Positions 17,918 through 27,754 of a DNA stretch of 64,000 nt are shown here, piece by piece (position 1 is the stretch's first letter; the number at the start of each line of letters is the position of its first letter). The notes under the pieces were generated by a model that saw only the letters and a list, made by a program, of their open reading frames with translations, made no database searches and had not been told where the DNA came from. This DNA comes from Flavisericum labens (GTDB lineage: Bacteria; Bacteroidota; Bacteroidia; Flavobacteriales; Flavobacteriaceae), in the NCBI RefSeq assembly GCF_045446075.1, contig NZ_JBJJBQ010000012.1, positions 37,019 through 101,018 of the forward strand, given 5' to 3'. The position numbers and the translations under genes were made by a program.

Positions 17918-20035
17918 CTACTCAGATGCGTGACCGTATCCTTGCGTAATATTTCCATTTGAAGAAGCAATTGTTTCAAAAGGAATAGCTCTAGCATATC
18001 GAGGTGGTTGCCCTTCTGCATAGTAAGAATCTGGATAGCCTTTAAAAATATCTGAAGTATATTGACTCTCGTTATCGATAATTCCTTGTCCCCAAGGTTG
18101 CTTTTCGTAACCATCAGCTTCTAAAGCAGCAGCAACTGCACCATCTGGGTCTATATATTCGTATAAACCTCTAATGGCCAAATTAACTTTATCACTGCTA
18201 AGCGTAGCAATATAATCCGTCCACAAATCACTAGTACCTCTCCATCCTGGCACTAACACCGGATATGTTGGGTCTGCGGTAGTAATTCCATCTGGTGTTT
18301 GAGTAGTCAATAAGTTTAAAGAAGGATCTACATCCTCTTTGATATTAACATACTTGGTCCACACCCAGTTAGATATGGTTACTCCAGTTTCCGCAAATGT
18401 ATAATATCCATTCGCTTTTAAGCCTTCAACCATTTCTATTTGTCTGTCTCGAAGTTTAACAATTCGCTCAGGCATAGTTCCGTAAAGCGTCATATCCCAA
18501 CGTGTTTTACCTTCTGCAGCTAGCTCTAATTTACGTTCTTGAGCTATCCCATCAAGCAATGCCTGACCTGAAAGCCCATTAACATAACCTGTAACATGAG
18601 TTGCCTGATCTGCTGCCGAAAACGCACGACTACGAACTTTAGTTAAATATGTTTTAGCAGTAGCTTCATCACCTGTTGCGGCAGAAGCGTAAGCTAAATC
18701 TAACATTACATCAGCCATTCTTAACTGTTGCCAGTTACAACCTGATTGACGTTGGCGTGTAGTGTATGGACTTTCAAAACGCGATTCGTCCAATTTATTA
18801 TTAGCTAGTCCTCCCTTTTCACGGCTACCAGGTTGAAAGTTAATTAATACCTCTGATGCGGCACCCGAATTTGCTGTAACGCAAGCTGTTACATCGCGAC
18901 GTTTATCGCTTGGCATAAAATCACCATAATAAAAACTTACATACACACGGCTTTGCCCATAATTTTTACATGGATAAGCATTTCTACCACCACCACCAGA
19001 AGGGCGACCGAACGAATAAGGAAAATCTGAGTTTTGACCTCTAGTGTAACCTGCCTCAAAAATAGACTCTGGACTCACCTCCAAATCCATTAAGTATTGG
19101 AAGTTTCTTTGAAAAGGATTATTAAAACCTGCTCCCCGATCATCTGTCTCAATCAACATTGCCGAACCTGGGTTGTTAACTACTTTTAAGTAATATTCTT
19201 TAGCGATTTCCATAAAATCCATCCAATCTGCACGTCTTGCATATACGGCCTGCCAAGTTGAATTTTCAATACCTTTTTGATCTAAGGTTACATTTCCATA
19301 ATCAACGTCTGTTCGGCGTAACTGATAACCAGCAGCATCAAAAGCCAATCGGCCTATAAGGGCATCAACATACGTACCAGAAAAACGTTCTGCTGTTAAA
19401 CCACCTTCACCTAACCTGTACATTAACGGAACAGCTTCTTGAAGGGCAGCAATTTCTTTTTCATAAACAACATCTCTAGAAGTTAAACCTAATGTATCAG
19501 TTTGTGATGTTGATCTAATTGGATAATCAAAGTAAGGTACATCACCAAAGTAGCGAACCAATAACTTGTAACATGTACCACGGAAAGCTAATGCCTCACC
19601 ATATAATTGTGTCCAAGCATTAGTTTCACCTTTAGCAACTGCAGACTGATATTCTTGCTTACCTTCTAAAGCATCTAACATTAGGTTAACTCGGTTAATT
19701 ATCAGATATGATTCATTCCACTCACTAACATTTTCTGCGTTAATAGTATATTCTGTAGCAAACAAACCTTCTGGGATGTGACGCCCTTGCGAACTATAAT
19801 TTTCTGGGTGACGCCCTTCATCAGACCCTACTACTTCAGTTTCATAATACATTAACCTGTCTAAATCATGCCAAACATCGTACATTCCGGCCAACACCTT
19901 AAACGCTTCACTTGGTGATGCAAACACGAAATCTTCATCAACACTAGAAGGATTCTCAGTGTCTAAAAAATCTTTCTTACATGACGTATTTGCCAAAACA
20001 AATACCGTAAGCATTAAATAAATTACTTTTTTCAT
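17918..20035 (-). CDS. SusD/RagB-family lipoprotein (pectin pair 1)
   Basis: This large 705-residue SusD-like lipoprotein has its lipobox at Cys19 (ANTSCKK) followed by DFLDTENPSS, a classic SusD beginning. Tetratricopeptide-like helices and the region LAAEGKTRWDMTLYG near the C-terminus match the family. It is longer than the usual 500-600 residues, with extra loops in the C-terminal third. It lies 11 bases after its SusC partner. LacI-type operator control upstream of the pair places it in the pectin regulon. Ligand class (pectin oligomers) is inferred from neighbours. Confidence 0.91.
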   Translation of the reverse strand: MKKVIYLMLTVFVLANTSCKKDFLDTENPSSVDEDFVFASPSEAFKVLAGMYDVWHDLDRLMYYETEVVGSDEGRHPENYSSQGRHIPEGLFATEYTINAENVSEWNESYLIINRVNLMLDALEGKQEYQSAVAKGETNAWTQLYGEALAFRGTCYKLLVRYFGDVPYFDYPIRSTSQTDTLGLTSRDVVYEKEIAALQEAVPLMYRLGEGGLTAERFSGTYVDALIGRLAFDAAGYQLRRTDVDYGNVTLDQKGIENSTWQAVYARRADWMDFMEIAKEYYLKVVNNPGSAMLIETDDRGAGFNNPFQRNFQYLMDLEVSPESIFEAGYTRGQNSDFPYSFGRPSGGGGRNAYPCKNYGQSRVYVSFYYGDFMPSDKRRDVTACVTANSGAASEVLINFQPGSREKGGLANNKLDESRFESPYTTRQRQSGCNWQQLRMADVMLDLAYASAATGDEATAKTYLTKVRSRAFSAADQATHVTGYVNGLSGQALLDGIAQERKLELAAEGKTRWDMTLYGTMPERIVKLRDRQIEMVEGLKANGYYTFAETGVTISNWVWTKYVNIKEDVDPSLNLLTTQTPDGITTADPTYPVLVPGWRGTSDLWTDYIATLSSDKVNLAIRGLYEYIDPDGAVAAALEADGYEKQPWGQGIIDNESQYTSDIFKGYPDSYYAEGQPPRYARAIPFETIASSNGNITQGYGHASE

Positions 20036-20046
20036 AATATTTTTTT

Positions 20047-23000
20047 TTAAAATTCAATATTAACACCAAACGTAAATGAACGTGAACGTGGATATGCTCC
20101 ATAATCCCATCCTGGCGTAGGATAACTCGTAGAATTTTGTTTTTCATTTACGTTAACCTCCGGGTCAAAACCACTATAGTCTGTTAATGTGAATACATTA
20201 AAAATAGAACTATATACGCGGAACCTGTTTATTCCAAATTTATCCACTATACCTTGAGGCAATGTATACCCTAAAGTTGCCGTATTTAACCTAAGGTATG
20301 AGCCATCTTCTATAGCAAAAGATGACATGGCGGCATACTCTCCATAAGGCAAGTATGTACTCGCATTGGCATTCAAGGCATCTAATGCCGCAGGTTCTAC
20401 TACTCTTGTCAATTGACCATTTACAATATCGTGAATTTTATAATGACCTGCAAGCTCTTGAATTCTATTTCTAAAAAGGCCTGACTCCTTGTTACCTAAA
20501 TAAGCCTCAAGGTGTGTTGCATTATAAATATCATTGCCATAACTCCAAGTAAAATCTAATCCGAAGTCGAAGTTTTTATAGTTTCCATTTAGTGAAAAAC
20601 CACCAGTATGAACAGGGTTGGGATCACCAATAATTCCAACATCATCAAAATTAATGATACCATCACCGTTAGAGTCACGCAATTTTTGAACACCCGGATA
20701 AGCTACTTGATCCCCTGGTTTGTTACTTACGGTACCATATAAAGGACCAAGAATACCACTATCTAAATCTGGAACGCCAGCTTTTAATGTATAGGTTTGG
20801 GTACCAGCATCATAATCAAAATCATCTGTAGTATACCATCCTTCATAAACAAAACCTCTCATTAAACCAACAGGCTCTCCTACTTCAAGGGAATAATCTT
20901 GGGAAGGCTGTAAACGCACACCAGCCCAAGCCGATGAATAAGGTCCACTAACTGCATCAACTACCTGGTCAACATTGTTTTTATTAAAGTTGATATTAAA
21001 GCTACCTGATAAATTAAAATCTTCAGTTCTTATAATATCACCAGAAAATGAGATTTCAACCCCCTTATTACTGGTTGACCCAACATTGGCATAAGTCGCT
21101 TCAAAACCTGTTAGCCCAGAAACAGGAAATCTAAAAATAAGGTCTTCTACAGTGTTTTTATAGACCTCAACGGCACCATTTAGCCTACCTCCAAACAGCG
21201 TATAATCAATACCTAAGTTTCTGGTAATTGTAGTCTCCCATTTAATATCTGGGTTGGCAATTTCCGCTGCTGGATTATATCGGGCTTGTCTTACTTCGTT
21301 AATTGAATATCTGGTTGTTCCAGGAAACCAACTTTGCTTAAATTTCTCGTTTCCTATATCATCATTACCTACGGAACCGTAAGAAACCCTTACTTTTAAG
21401 TCATCTAACCAACTTACATCTTTTAAGAAATCTTCTTCAGAAGCTCTCCACGCCAGGGCTCCTGCAGGGAAATAACCCCATTGATTAGCAGATGCAAATC
21501 TAGAAGATCCATCAGCACGAAATGTACCTGTAAGCAAATACTTATCTTTGAAAGCATAGTTAAGTTGTCCAAAGTAAGATTCTTGATTGAACGGTTGCCC
21601 TATGTTTGACCCTAAGTCAAAATTTACTTCACCCTCTTTGGTCAAAAATTGATCCATATTCGCCCAAGCGCGTTCTGCATCATAAGCCTCTGGGAATTTT
21701 TGGCCATAAACATTGGTAGACTCAGAACCAGATTCTGCTACTTCCATACCAGCCATTACACTAAGTTTATGATCTTCTCCTAAGCCTTGCACTTCATAGT
21801 TTAAGGTATTAAACCAACGGTAATTCCAACCTTGAGCATGCTGAATAGAAGCATTACCAACGACTATTGTTCCATCAGGTTCTGTGATTGTATTTGCTAT
21901 ACCACCGTTCCATTCTTTACTAACCCTCCAATTGTTACTCAAGCTAAAGTTTGTTTTAGCCGTAAGACCATCTATGATTTCCCAACTAAGCGAAGTATTT
22001 GCAACTAAAGAACGATTAACATTATCTAATTGGCTACTATTTAATTGAGCAATTGGGCTAAATTCATCCTGAAGTATACCATTATAATCACCTAATTGGG
22101 TATTACTTGTTACGTCTGAATCACCAAGTACATCAGCACTATCAATTGGACGGAACCAATATCCTTGAGAGTTCCCTCCGTTATCACCAACTGAAATTTG
22201 AGCATATCTGGTATTCAGGGAGAACTTTAATTTATCACTTAAATCTTGATCTAATCTTAATTGAACATTGGATCTTTTATAAGACGATCCCACTTTGTTA
22301 CCCTCTTGATCGATATGGTTTACCGCCAAAAGATACTTCGTGTTATCATCACCACCAGATAGATTTATACTATGGTTGTGAGTAAATGCACTGTTATACA
22401 ACTCTTTTGTATAGTCTCTACTTGACACGTTTCTATAATAATCAATACCTTGTGAATTACTTCCATTTTGCCCACCTATTAACCAAAGCTTTTCCCAGGC
22501 GTCGGTATATTGTGAACCAATGGCATCGGCATAAGCCCAGTTGAAAGCTATATAATCATATCCATTCATTACCGGTATATAATCAGGAATTACACTAAAT
22601 TGTGTAAATCCGTCATAAGTTACTTTAGGTTTACCCGAAACACCATTTTTGGTGGTAATGATTACAACACCATTTGCTCCTCGTGCACCATAAATTGCAG
22701 CGGCAGAAGCATCTTTTAAAACATCAATACTTTTAATTTGGTTACTAGGAATGTTATTTATCGATGCAACCGGAAAGCCATCTACTATAAATAAGGGATC
22801 ATTACTTTGTGATATAGACCCACCTCCTCTTACTCTTATCGCTATTTCTGCTCCAGGACGACCATCTTGAGTTATCACGCGTACACCAGGTAATTTACCC
22901 TGTAATGCCTGACCAACATCAGGTACCGGCACTGCAGCTAGTTTTTCACCTGTTACCGAGGCAACAGCACCGGTAAGATCTCTTCTTGTTGTACTACCAT

Positions 23001-23337
23001 AACCAATAACTACAACTTCATCTAAAACACCAGCTTCCTCTACCATGGTAACATTGATAGAAGACCTTCCGTTAACGGAAACCTCTTGTTTCTTGTAGCC
23101 TAAATAGTTAAAAACCAAAATATCGGTTGATGCGGTTTTAATAGAATAATTCCCGTCAAAATCTGTAGTTGTTCCAGTAGAACTGTTTTTAATAATAATC
23201 GAAACCCCTGGAAGAGGCACACCAGCTTCATCTTGCACCGTACCCGACACGTTTACTTGGGCCTGGGCGTATATTGGCAAGCATAAAAGCACTACCAATA
23301 GAAAAAAGCAGTGTTTAAAATTCTTTTTTGTTTTCAT
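20047..23337 (-). CDS. SusC/RagA-family TonB-dependent transporter (pectin pair 1)
   Basis: This is a 1096-residue TonB-dependent importer. The signal peptide ends near residue 26 (YAQAQ); a carboxypeptidase-D regulatory-like domain spans about 27-110; the plug carries DEVVVIGYGSTTRRDLTG and IKSIDVLKDASAAAIYG. A long barrel ends in the SusC-type sequence SFTFGVNIEF. The gene is preceded by a leader of about 250 bases and a LacI-type operator at 23586-23599. With the next gene it would form one outer-membrane complex importing pectin-derived oligosaccharides. Confidence 0.93.
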   Translation of the reverse strand: MKTKKNFKHCFFLLVVLLCLPIYAQAQVNVSGTVQDEAGVPLPGVSIIIKNSSTGTTTDFDGNYSIKTASTDILVFNYLGYKKQEVSVNGRSSINVTMVEEAGVLDEVVVIGYGSTTRRDLTGAVASVTGEKLAAVPVPDVGQALQGKLPGVRVITQDGRPGAEIAIRVRGGGSISQSNDPLFIVDGFPVASINNIPSNQIKSIDVLKDASAAAIYGARGANGVVIITTKNGVSGKPKVTYDGFTQFSVIPDYIPVMNGYDYIAFNWAYADAIGSQYTDAWEKLWLIGGQNGSNSQGIDYYRNVSSRDYTKELYNSAFTHNHSINLSGGDDNTKYLLAVNHIDQEGNKVGSSYKRSNVQLRLDQDLSDKLKFSLNTRYAQISVGDNGGNSQGYWFRPIDSADVLGDSDVTSNTQLGDYNGILQDEFSPIAQLNSSQLDNVNRSLVANTSLSWEIIDGLTAKTNFSLSNNWRVSKEWNGGIANTITEPDGTIVVGNASIQHAQGWNYRWFNTLNYEVQGLGEDHKLSVMAGMEVAESGSESTNVYGQKFPEAYDAERAWANMDQFLTKEGEVNFDLGSNIGQPFNQESYFGQLNYAFKDKYLLTGTFRADGSSRFASANQWGYFPAGALAWRASEEDFLKDVSWLDDLKVRVSYGSVGNDDIGNEKFKQSWFPGTTRYSINEVRQARYNPAAEIANPDIKWETTITRNLGIDYTLFGGRLNGAVEVYKNTVEDLIFRFPVSGLTGFEATYANVGSTSNKGVEISFSGDIIRTEDFNLSGSFNINFNKNNVDQVVDAVSGPYSSAWAGVRLQPSQDYSLEVGEPVGLMRGFVYEGWYTTDDFDYDAGTQTYTLKAGVPDLDSGILGPLYGTVSNKPGDQVAYPGVQKLRDSNGDGIINFDDVGIIGDPNPVHTGGFSLNGNYKNFDFGLDFTWSYGNDIYNATHLEAYLGNKESGLFRNRIQELAGHYKIHDIVNGQLTRVVEPAALDALNANASTYLPYGEYAAMSSFAIEDGSYLRLNTATLGYTLPQGIVDKFGINRFRVYSSIFNVFTLTDYSGFDPEVNVNEKQNSTSYPTPGWDYGAYPRSRSFTFGVNIEF

Positions 23338-23585
23338 ACTTATTTGTTTAGTTTGTCTGTTTTTGAGTTTTTACTGATTTTAATTTGAGTTTTTTTAATT
23401 AATCATAGGCATAAAGTTTTATAAGAGTTAGTATGTAATGTTAAAATTTTTGTTTGGAATTTCTTTTTAAGAAGATTTTTTATGCAGTAATTACGTCCCA
23501 TATATTCCTTCCATATTTAGCGTAAAACATTTAAAATCATATAAATCCTTTTGTGGGTATCGATTTATTTCGAATACAATCAGTT

Positions 23586-23599
23586 TGCAATCGATTACA
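23586..23599. promoter_or_regulatory. LacI-type operator, pectin SusCD pair 1
   Basis: The palindrome TGCAATCGATTACA is one of eight near-identical copies in the window, all in front of pectin-block genes. It overlaps by two bases the candidate -7 box TATTATTG on the minus strand. Confidence 0.78.
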
Positions 23600-23627
23600 A
23601 TAATAAAAAAAAATAAAACCTTAACAA
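23598..23627 (-). promoter_or_regulatory. Candidate promoter of pectin SusCD pair 1
   Basis: On the minus strand TTG (23625-23627) is followed after 19 bases by TATTATTG (23598-23605), one base off TAnnTTTG. The LacI-type palindrome covers the predicted start point. Confidence 0.45.
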
Positions 23628-23867
23628 AATATTAATAAGGGTTTTATTGTATTATCAGAAATTTAATTTTGCCTGTTATTTTTTAAGTCTATGTTGATTT
23701 TTTGCCTTTATTTTAACACATCATCATCCATTAAAACACTTTTGTGTTTATTGCATACAATAGACTACAAAGCAAACGTAATATTTTCAACCTAAAAAAA
23801 ACAAATAAAAGAAAGCACAACTAAACAAAAATAAAAGAAATTCCAGAAGACCTTTTAAAAATTCGTA

Positions 23868-24650
23868 TTATTTTATGTGAAGAGATAAAGCTTCAATTAC
23901 TTTTTCAAGTTCCGCCAAGGCCAATTTAGCCACCTCATTTGCTCCTAAATTTGACAAATGGGTATTATCATTTTTACCATTTTTGTAATACGGATGTTCT
24001 CCTTCTTCAAAATGTAAATGTAGTTTTTTTGAACCCTCAACACCATATCTTTCTTCTAAGTGCTCTGTAAAATATTGAAGGTCGATAAAAGGTACGTTAA
24101 GTTCCATTGCTACCAACCTAGTTTCTAGAGGGTATTCACCATGGGTGTCGATAAGGGTGCCATGCTCATTAAAATTTCGCCTTGCAATAGATGAAAACAA
24201 CACAGGAGTGGCTCCTTTTTCCCTGGTTTCTTCAACAAACCGCATAAGATTATGCCTGTAAGTAACATGCGGATTTGTGTATCGGTCGGGCGATTTAAAT
24301 TTTTGGTCGTTATGCCCAAATTGGATGAACACGTAATCGCCATGCTTCAAAGTTTTTAAAATAGAATCCCAACGTCCTTCGCCAATAAAGCTGCGGCTAC
24401 TTCGGCCATTTACTGCCCGATTATCAATTGTGACGTTTTCCTTAAAGTACTGTGGTAAGACCTGCCCCCAACCATGTTCTGGATTGTTTTCAGGATTCTT
24501 TTTGTTGGCCATAGTAGAATCGCCAATTAAATAAATGGTGAAATCATTGGTTACAGTTTCCTTTTCTGTCTTTTCCTTTTGACCAACTTTATTATTACAG
24601 CCAAAAAGAGTAATTAAAAATAAAAGTGACATTGTTCTAAAAACGTTCAT
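23868..24650 (-). CDS. CE12 SGNH-hydrolase, rhamnogalacturonan acetylesterase-like lipoprotein
   Basis: This 260-residue lipoprotein (lipobox LFGC, Cys18) has all four SGNH blocks of CE12. These are Ser45 in LIGDSTMAN, Gly in NGRSSRSF, Asn114 in QFGHND, and the Asp228/His231 pair in NDNTHL. CE12 enzymes remove acetyl groups from rhamnogalacturonan or galacturonan. The gene overlaps the end of the PL10-CE8 gene by 14 bases, so both are translated from one mRNA. Two paralogues occur at 57141 and 58944. Substrate position (RG-I versus homogalacturonan acetyl) is open. Confidence 0.88.
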   Translation of the reverse strand: MNVFRTMSLLFLITLFGCNNKVGQKEKTEKETVTNDFTIYLIGDSTMANKKNPENNPEHGWGQVLPQYFKENVTIDNRAVNGRSSRSFIGEGRWDSILKTLKHGDYVFIQFGHNDQKFKSPDRYTNPHVTYRHNLMRFVEETREKGATPVLFSSIARRNFNEHGTLIDTHGEYPLETRLVAMELNVPFIDLQYFTEHLEERYGVEGSKKLHLHFEEGEHPYYKNGKNDNTHLSNLGANEVAKLALAELEKVIEALSLHIK

Positions 24651-26658
24651 ACCAGTTTAGTTTTGATTTGTTGTTTTGTGTAGTTAGAATATTTTGTTTT
24701 GTATATTTTTTTGCTTCATGCTTTTTTAATTGGTGTGACCAATCTACTCTTTTTTCAGGTTGATAACCTGGGCCAGAACAATTGTATTCGGCATAGAAAG
24801 ATTGAACTTCGGCTTCTTTTTTGCCCCAATTGTTCCAACCATCTGGAAGAATATGGCTTCCCATTTCGCAATTGATAAACACTGTTTTTGCATTAAATCG
24901 CCAAGGCCTTCCCAAATAAACTTTTTTAACATTTTTTTCAGCGGTCAGTTTACAGTTTTTAAACACATAACCAAATTTTTGTCCCTGTGGTGTTGAGGCA
25001 GCCGTTATATAAGAATCTGATTTGCTGTGCAACCTACAATTTTCAAAAAGAACAGTCGCACCTCCAAAAATAAAGTCAACTGCGCCCTCAATATAACAAT
25101 CTTTAAAATACTGCTTAAACCCTTCTCCAGCCGTATAAAGGGTATCTTGAGAACCTATTAGTGCACAATTTTTAAAATAACATCGGTTTGCATTTACCGA
25201 AAGCGCCACGGCTTGCCCAACAGGACCCGCGACGTTTTTTATGGTTAGGTTTTTTGCTAAAAAATCGTCTCCTTCCACTAAAAGCGTTGATGTATGAAAG
25301 GTGCTGTTTCTACCTAAATTTATTTTTTTGAAAAAATCATCATAGACAATTACGGTATTTTCTTTGCTTTCGCCAATGAGCGAAACGTGTGTATTCCATG
25401 AATAAACATGAACCTTTTCGTTATAAACGCCATTTTTAATATTAATAATGACTCTTTGATAAGGAAAGGATTTGGAAGCATTAATGGCTTCTTGGATGGT
25501 TGTAAAATCACCACTTCCGTCTTTGGCCACAACCATATTATATTCATCTTTAGGATTTTTATTAGTCCTTTTTGCAGTGTGTTTGGACTTCCATTTCTGA
25601 TACAAATCCAAAACTTCCTGAGGGTCATCAGTATACCATGCATAACCACGCCTGCGCTCTAACCCAATTTCGGCCATGGTTGATTTTTTTATACCATCTC
25701 TATCACAGAAAAAAGGTGTATTATCTTCCAACTCCATAAATCTCGCCCAAAGCGGTTTAGCATCAGAATCTTCTATAATTTTCTTATCAACAAAACGGCC
25801 TTTATCATTTAAAACATAATCTTGCCTTATGCCAGTAACCTTTACAGCTTCAAACCACTCAACTGCCTTTTTTATAGCATTTTTTATCTCTTCTGAAGGC
25901 TTTTCAATTGACATAAGCAGCAGAACAATACCAGCTGATTCTTTTCCGCTTAGTGAGGGCAGCTCATAACTTCTTGCTTTAGCAGGTTCTAATGTCTTTT
26001 CGTGATGTTGCGCACACCAACCAGTTAATACCCCGTTTTGTTTGTATTGGGTTTTTAAAATACAGTCCACTCCTTTATTAAATGCCATCTGTATCTTTTC
26101 TATGATTTCGTCCGACGGCTTTATGGAAATCTTATGAGGATTGTCCTTTAAATCTTTTAGCAGATTTAAAATATTCACCATAGAATCATCATTGAAGGTA
26201 ATATGGCTATAATAACCTTCTCTTAAAGGGTAGAATTGTGGCCAACCACCATTTTCATATTGAGCTTCTAAAATATATTCTAATCCCTTAAGGAATGCCG
26301 CTTTATAGCGCTCATCTGGCACTTGACGGTACATTTTTGATAGAAAGCGCATTTCTTGGATAGTTGCTCCGTTATCAGTAGTAACATCATTTGTGCTACT
26401 TTTTTGCTGCTTCAGTTCGGCTTTCTTATTTTCGGAAAGTTGCTCATGCATTTTTATATTTTTTGGCCAGCCACCAATATCGCGTTGATAAAGCAAAACG
26501 TTATTGGCTATTCGTTTTGCTTCTTGGGTAGCAAACCAATTACCATCTGCTTTGTACACGATACGCCGCCAAGAGACGTCATGAACTTGCCCTATAACAC
26601 TAGAGCTTAACAAATGGAAAGCAAAAAAAATGGTGATAAAGTATTTAGGAGATTTCAT
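24637..26658 (-). CDS. PL10 pectate lyase fused to CE8 pectin methylesterase, secreted
   Basis: This is a 673-residue two-domain enzyme. After a signal peptide (to about residue 24), residues 30-360 form a PL10 pectate-lyase domain (NGGWPQFYP, FNDDSMVNIL, WCAQHHE, RRRGYAWY). Residues 372-665 form a CE8 pectin methylesterase with Gln482 in GQAVAL, Asp505 in SQDTLY, nucleophile Asp528 in AVDFIFG and Arg584 in LGRPWR. CE8 would expose galacturonate units for the lyase. It is the first gene of a unit with CE12. A TATTTTTG box at 26704-26711 could be its -7 element; no LacI palindrome is seen next to it. Demethylation and cleavage are joined in one chain. Confidence 0.9.
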   Translation of the reverse strand: MKSPKYFITIFFAFHLLSSSVIGQVHDVSWRRIVYKADGNWFATQEAKRIANNVLLYQRDIGGWPKNIKMHEQLSENKKAELKQQKSSTNDVTTDNGATIQEMRFLSKMYRQVPDERYKAAFLKGLEYILEAQYENGGWPQFYPLREGYYSHITFNDDSMVNILNLLKDLKDNPHKISIKPSDEIIEKIQMAFNKGVDCILKTQYKQNGVLTGWCAQHHEKTLEPAKARSYELPSLSGKESAGIVLLLMSIEKPSEEIKNAIKKAVEWFEAVKVTGIRQDYVLNDKGRFVDKKIIEDSDAKPLWARFMELEDNTPFFCDRDGIKKSTMAEIGLERRRGYAWYTDDPQEVLDLYQKWKSKHTAKRTNKNPKDEYNMVVAKDGSGDFTTIQEAINASKSFPYQRVIINIKNGVYNEKVHVYSWNTHVSLIGESKENTVIVYDDFFKKINLGRNSTFHTSTLLVEGDDFLAKNLTIKNVAGPVGQAVALSVNANRCYFKNCALIGSQDTLYTAGEGFKQYFKDCYIEGAVDFIFGGATVLFENCRLHSKSDSYITAASTPQGQKFGYVFKNCKLTAEKNVKKVYLGRPWRFNAKTVFINCEMGSHILPDGWNNWGKKEAEVQSFYAEYNCSGPGYQPEKRVDWSHQLKKHEAKKYTKQNILTTQNNKSKLNWYERF

Positions 26659-26703
26659 ATATATAATAGTCTAAATAGGTTTAGTTTATAACTGACAAAC
26701 TAA

Positions 26704-26711
26704 CAAAAATA
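26704..26711 (-). promoter_or_regulatory. Possible -7 box of the PL10-CE8 unit
   Basis: The minus strand reads TATTTTTG, an exact TAnnTTTG match, 46 bases before the start codon. No TTG at -33 and no LacI-type palindrome are visible, so readthrough from the gene before it is also possible. Confidence 0.3.
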
Positions 26712-26750
26712 TTTCACAATTAAAGATTTTGAAATATTTTTAAATAAAAA

Positions 26751-26777
26751 AAAGGGATACCAAAATAGATATCCCTC
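26751..26777 (-). terminator. Terminator after the solitary T9SS protein gene
   Basis: On the minus strand the stem AGGGATA / TATCCCT with a ten-base loop is followed by a run of eight T. It lies 21 bases past the stop codon. Confidence 0.75.
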
Positions 26778-26797
26778 CTTTTATTCAACACAAACAA

Positions 26798-27571
26798 CTA
26801 TTTCGTTAACAACTTAACGGATTTTTGTCCTTCAGCTGTTTTTATTGTAGCAATATATAATCCAGACTTAATACTAAAATCTGTATTAACACTTGTTTTT
26901 AATGATTTTACCAATGCACCTGTGATGCTATAAATATTGATTTCGGTATTTGATTTAACATCAGAAACATATATTCTGCTTCCAACGGCTCTTATATTGG
27001 CTGTAACTGCAGACAGATTGTCCTCGACACCAAGAAGTCCATCAACTACTGAAATTTTATGATAGTTTATGGAAGCTGTTGCATACACATAAATGGTTAC
27101 GGGATCAGTACCTTCGTAAGTAGTGGTTAAAAGGATAGGTTCAGTATTATCTTCTGAAGTTGCTGTCCCTAATACATTTGTGCCATCACTTACCTCGCAT
27201 GCACGACCGCCTGTCCCATTAACTCTAAAATAAACTTTTATTGTAGAAGGCCCAGTTACTGGAAAAGAAAAATAACGTCTTGTTGGCATTGGGCTACCGC
27301 CACTACTACCGTTTCCAGGCCACTCATTATCAGGTGTATAACCGTCACTAAATGGACCACTAAGGCTTGTTGAAGGTCTCATAGCACCAAATGAATTACT
27401 AACCGCGGCAACGGTTAATCCATCTATCACTATCGTTTCGTCATTAGCCATTGATAAATCTGCTGGCCAACTGGTAGAAGTTGTACCAATTTCCCAAGTT
27501 CTGTCTTGGGCAATTGTTAATGTTGTAACAAACAACATTGGTAAAATAATTAAAAGTAATTTTTTCATCAT
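26798..27571 (-). CDS. T9SS-secreted protein of unknown function
   Basis: This 257-residue protein has a signal peptide (to about residue 21, TIAQ), a beta-rich domain of about 150 residues with Gly/Ser/Pro-rich loops, and a T9SS type A sorting domain from about residue 185 to the end. The sorting domain closely resembles that of the 2001-residue CE8 next door (NIYSITG versus NIYSLSG; GLYIATIK versus GLYVVTIK). No catalytic motif was recognised. It is transcribed alone with its own LacI-type operator and terminators on both sides. A pectin-binding or surface-accessory role is inferred only from location and co-regulation. Confidence 0.7.
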   Translation of the reverse strand: MMKKLLLIILPMLFVTTLTIAQDRTWEIGTTSTSWPADLSMANDETIVIDGLTVAAVSNSFGAMRPSTSLSGPFSDGYTPDNEWPGNGSSGGSPMPTRRYFSFPVTGPSTIKVYFRVNGTGGRACEVSDGTNVLGTATSEDNTEPILLTTTYEGTDPVTIYVYATASINYHKISVVDGLLGVEDNLSAVTANIRAVGSRIYVSDVKSNTEINIYSITGALVKSLKTSVNTDFSIKSGLYIATIKTAEGQKSVKLLTK

Positions 27572-27608
27572 ATTAAAAATAAGTTTTAGTTTAATTCGAC
27601 TACACTAT

Positions 27609-27622
27609 TGTAATCGATTGTC
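27609..27622. promoter_or_regulatory. LacI-type operator, solitary T9SS protein gene
   Basis: TGTAATCGATTGTC matches the shared palindrome with two mismatched end positions. It lies 38 bases upstream of the start codon. TAATTTAG, one base off the -7 consensus, adjoins it on the upstream side of the minus strand. Confidence 0.72.
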
Positions 27623-27701
27623 TAAATTAAATAAAAAAAAAACAATAAAAACAGTAAAACCTTTTTTTTTTAACTTACCCCTATAAACATTTGACATAAA
27701 A

Positions 27702-27728
27702 TAAAAAAACACCCAGTTTTCTGGGTGC
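27702..27728 (-). terminator. Terminator after the 2001-residue CE8 gene
   Basis: The perfect stem CACCCAG-TTTT-CTGGGTG is followed on the minus strand by seven T residues. It lies 27 bases downstream of the stop codon. Confidence 0.85.
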
Positions 27729-27754
27729 TTCTTTTAATGAAAAATTGCTATTAA

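Larger units (their letters stand above)
23338..23867. other. Intergenic region of 530 bases with promoter and LacI operator
   Basis: The region is AT-rich and contains no convincing gene. It holds the operator at 23586-23599 and a promoter-like TTG/TATTATTG pair for susC at 23598-23627. The stretch 23338-23585 would be a transcribed leader of about 250 bases. No riboswitch fold is recognisable by eye. The right part (23628-23867) follows the CE12 gene and shows no strong terminator. Confidence 0.6.

Noticed and set aside
23548..23575. Extra ATCGATTTATTT element near the susC operator
   Set aside because: It shares only the ATCGAT core and lacks palindromic arms, so it was not counted as an operator.
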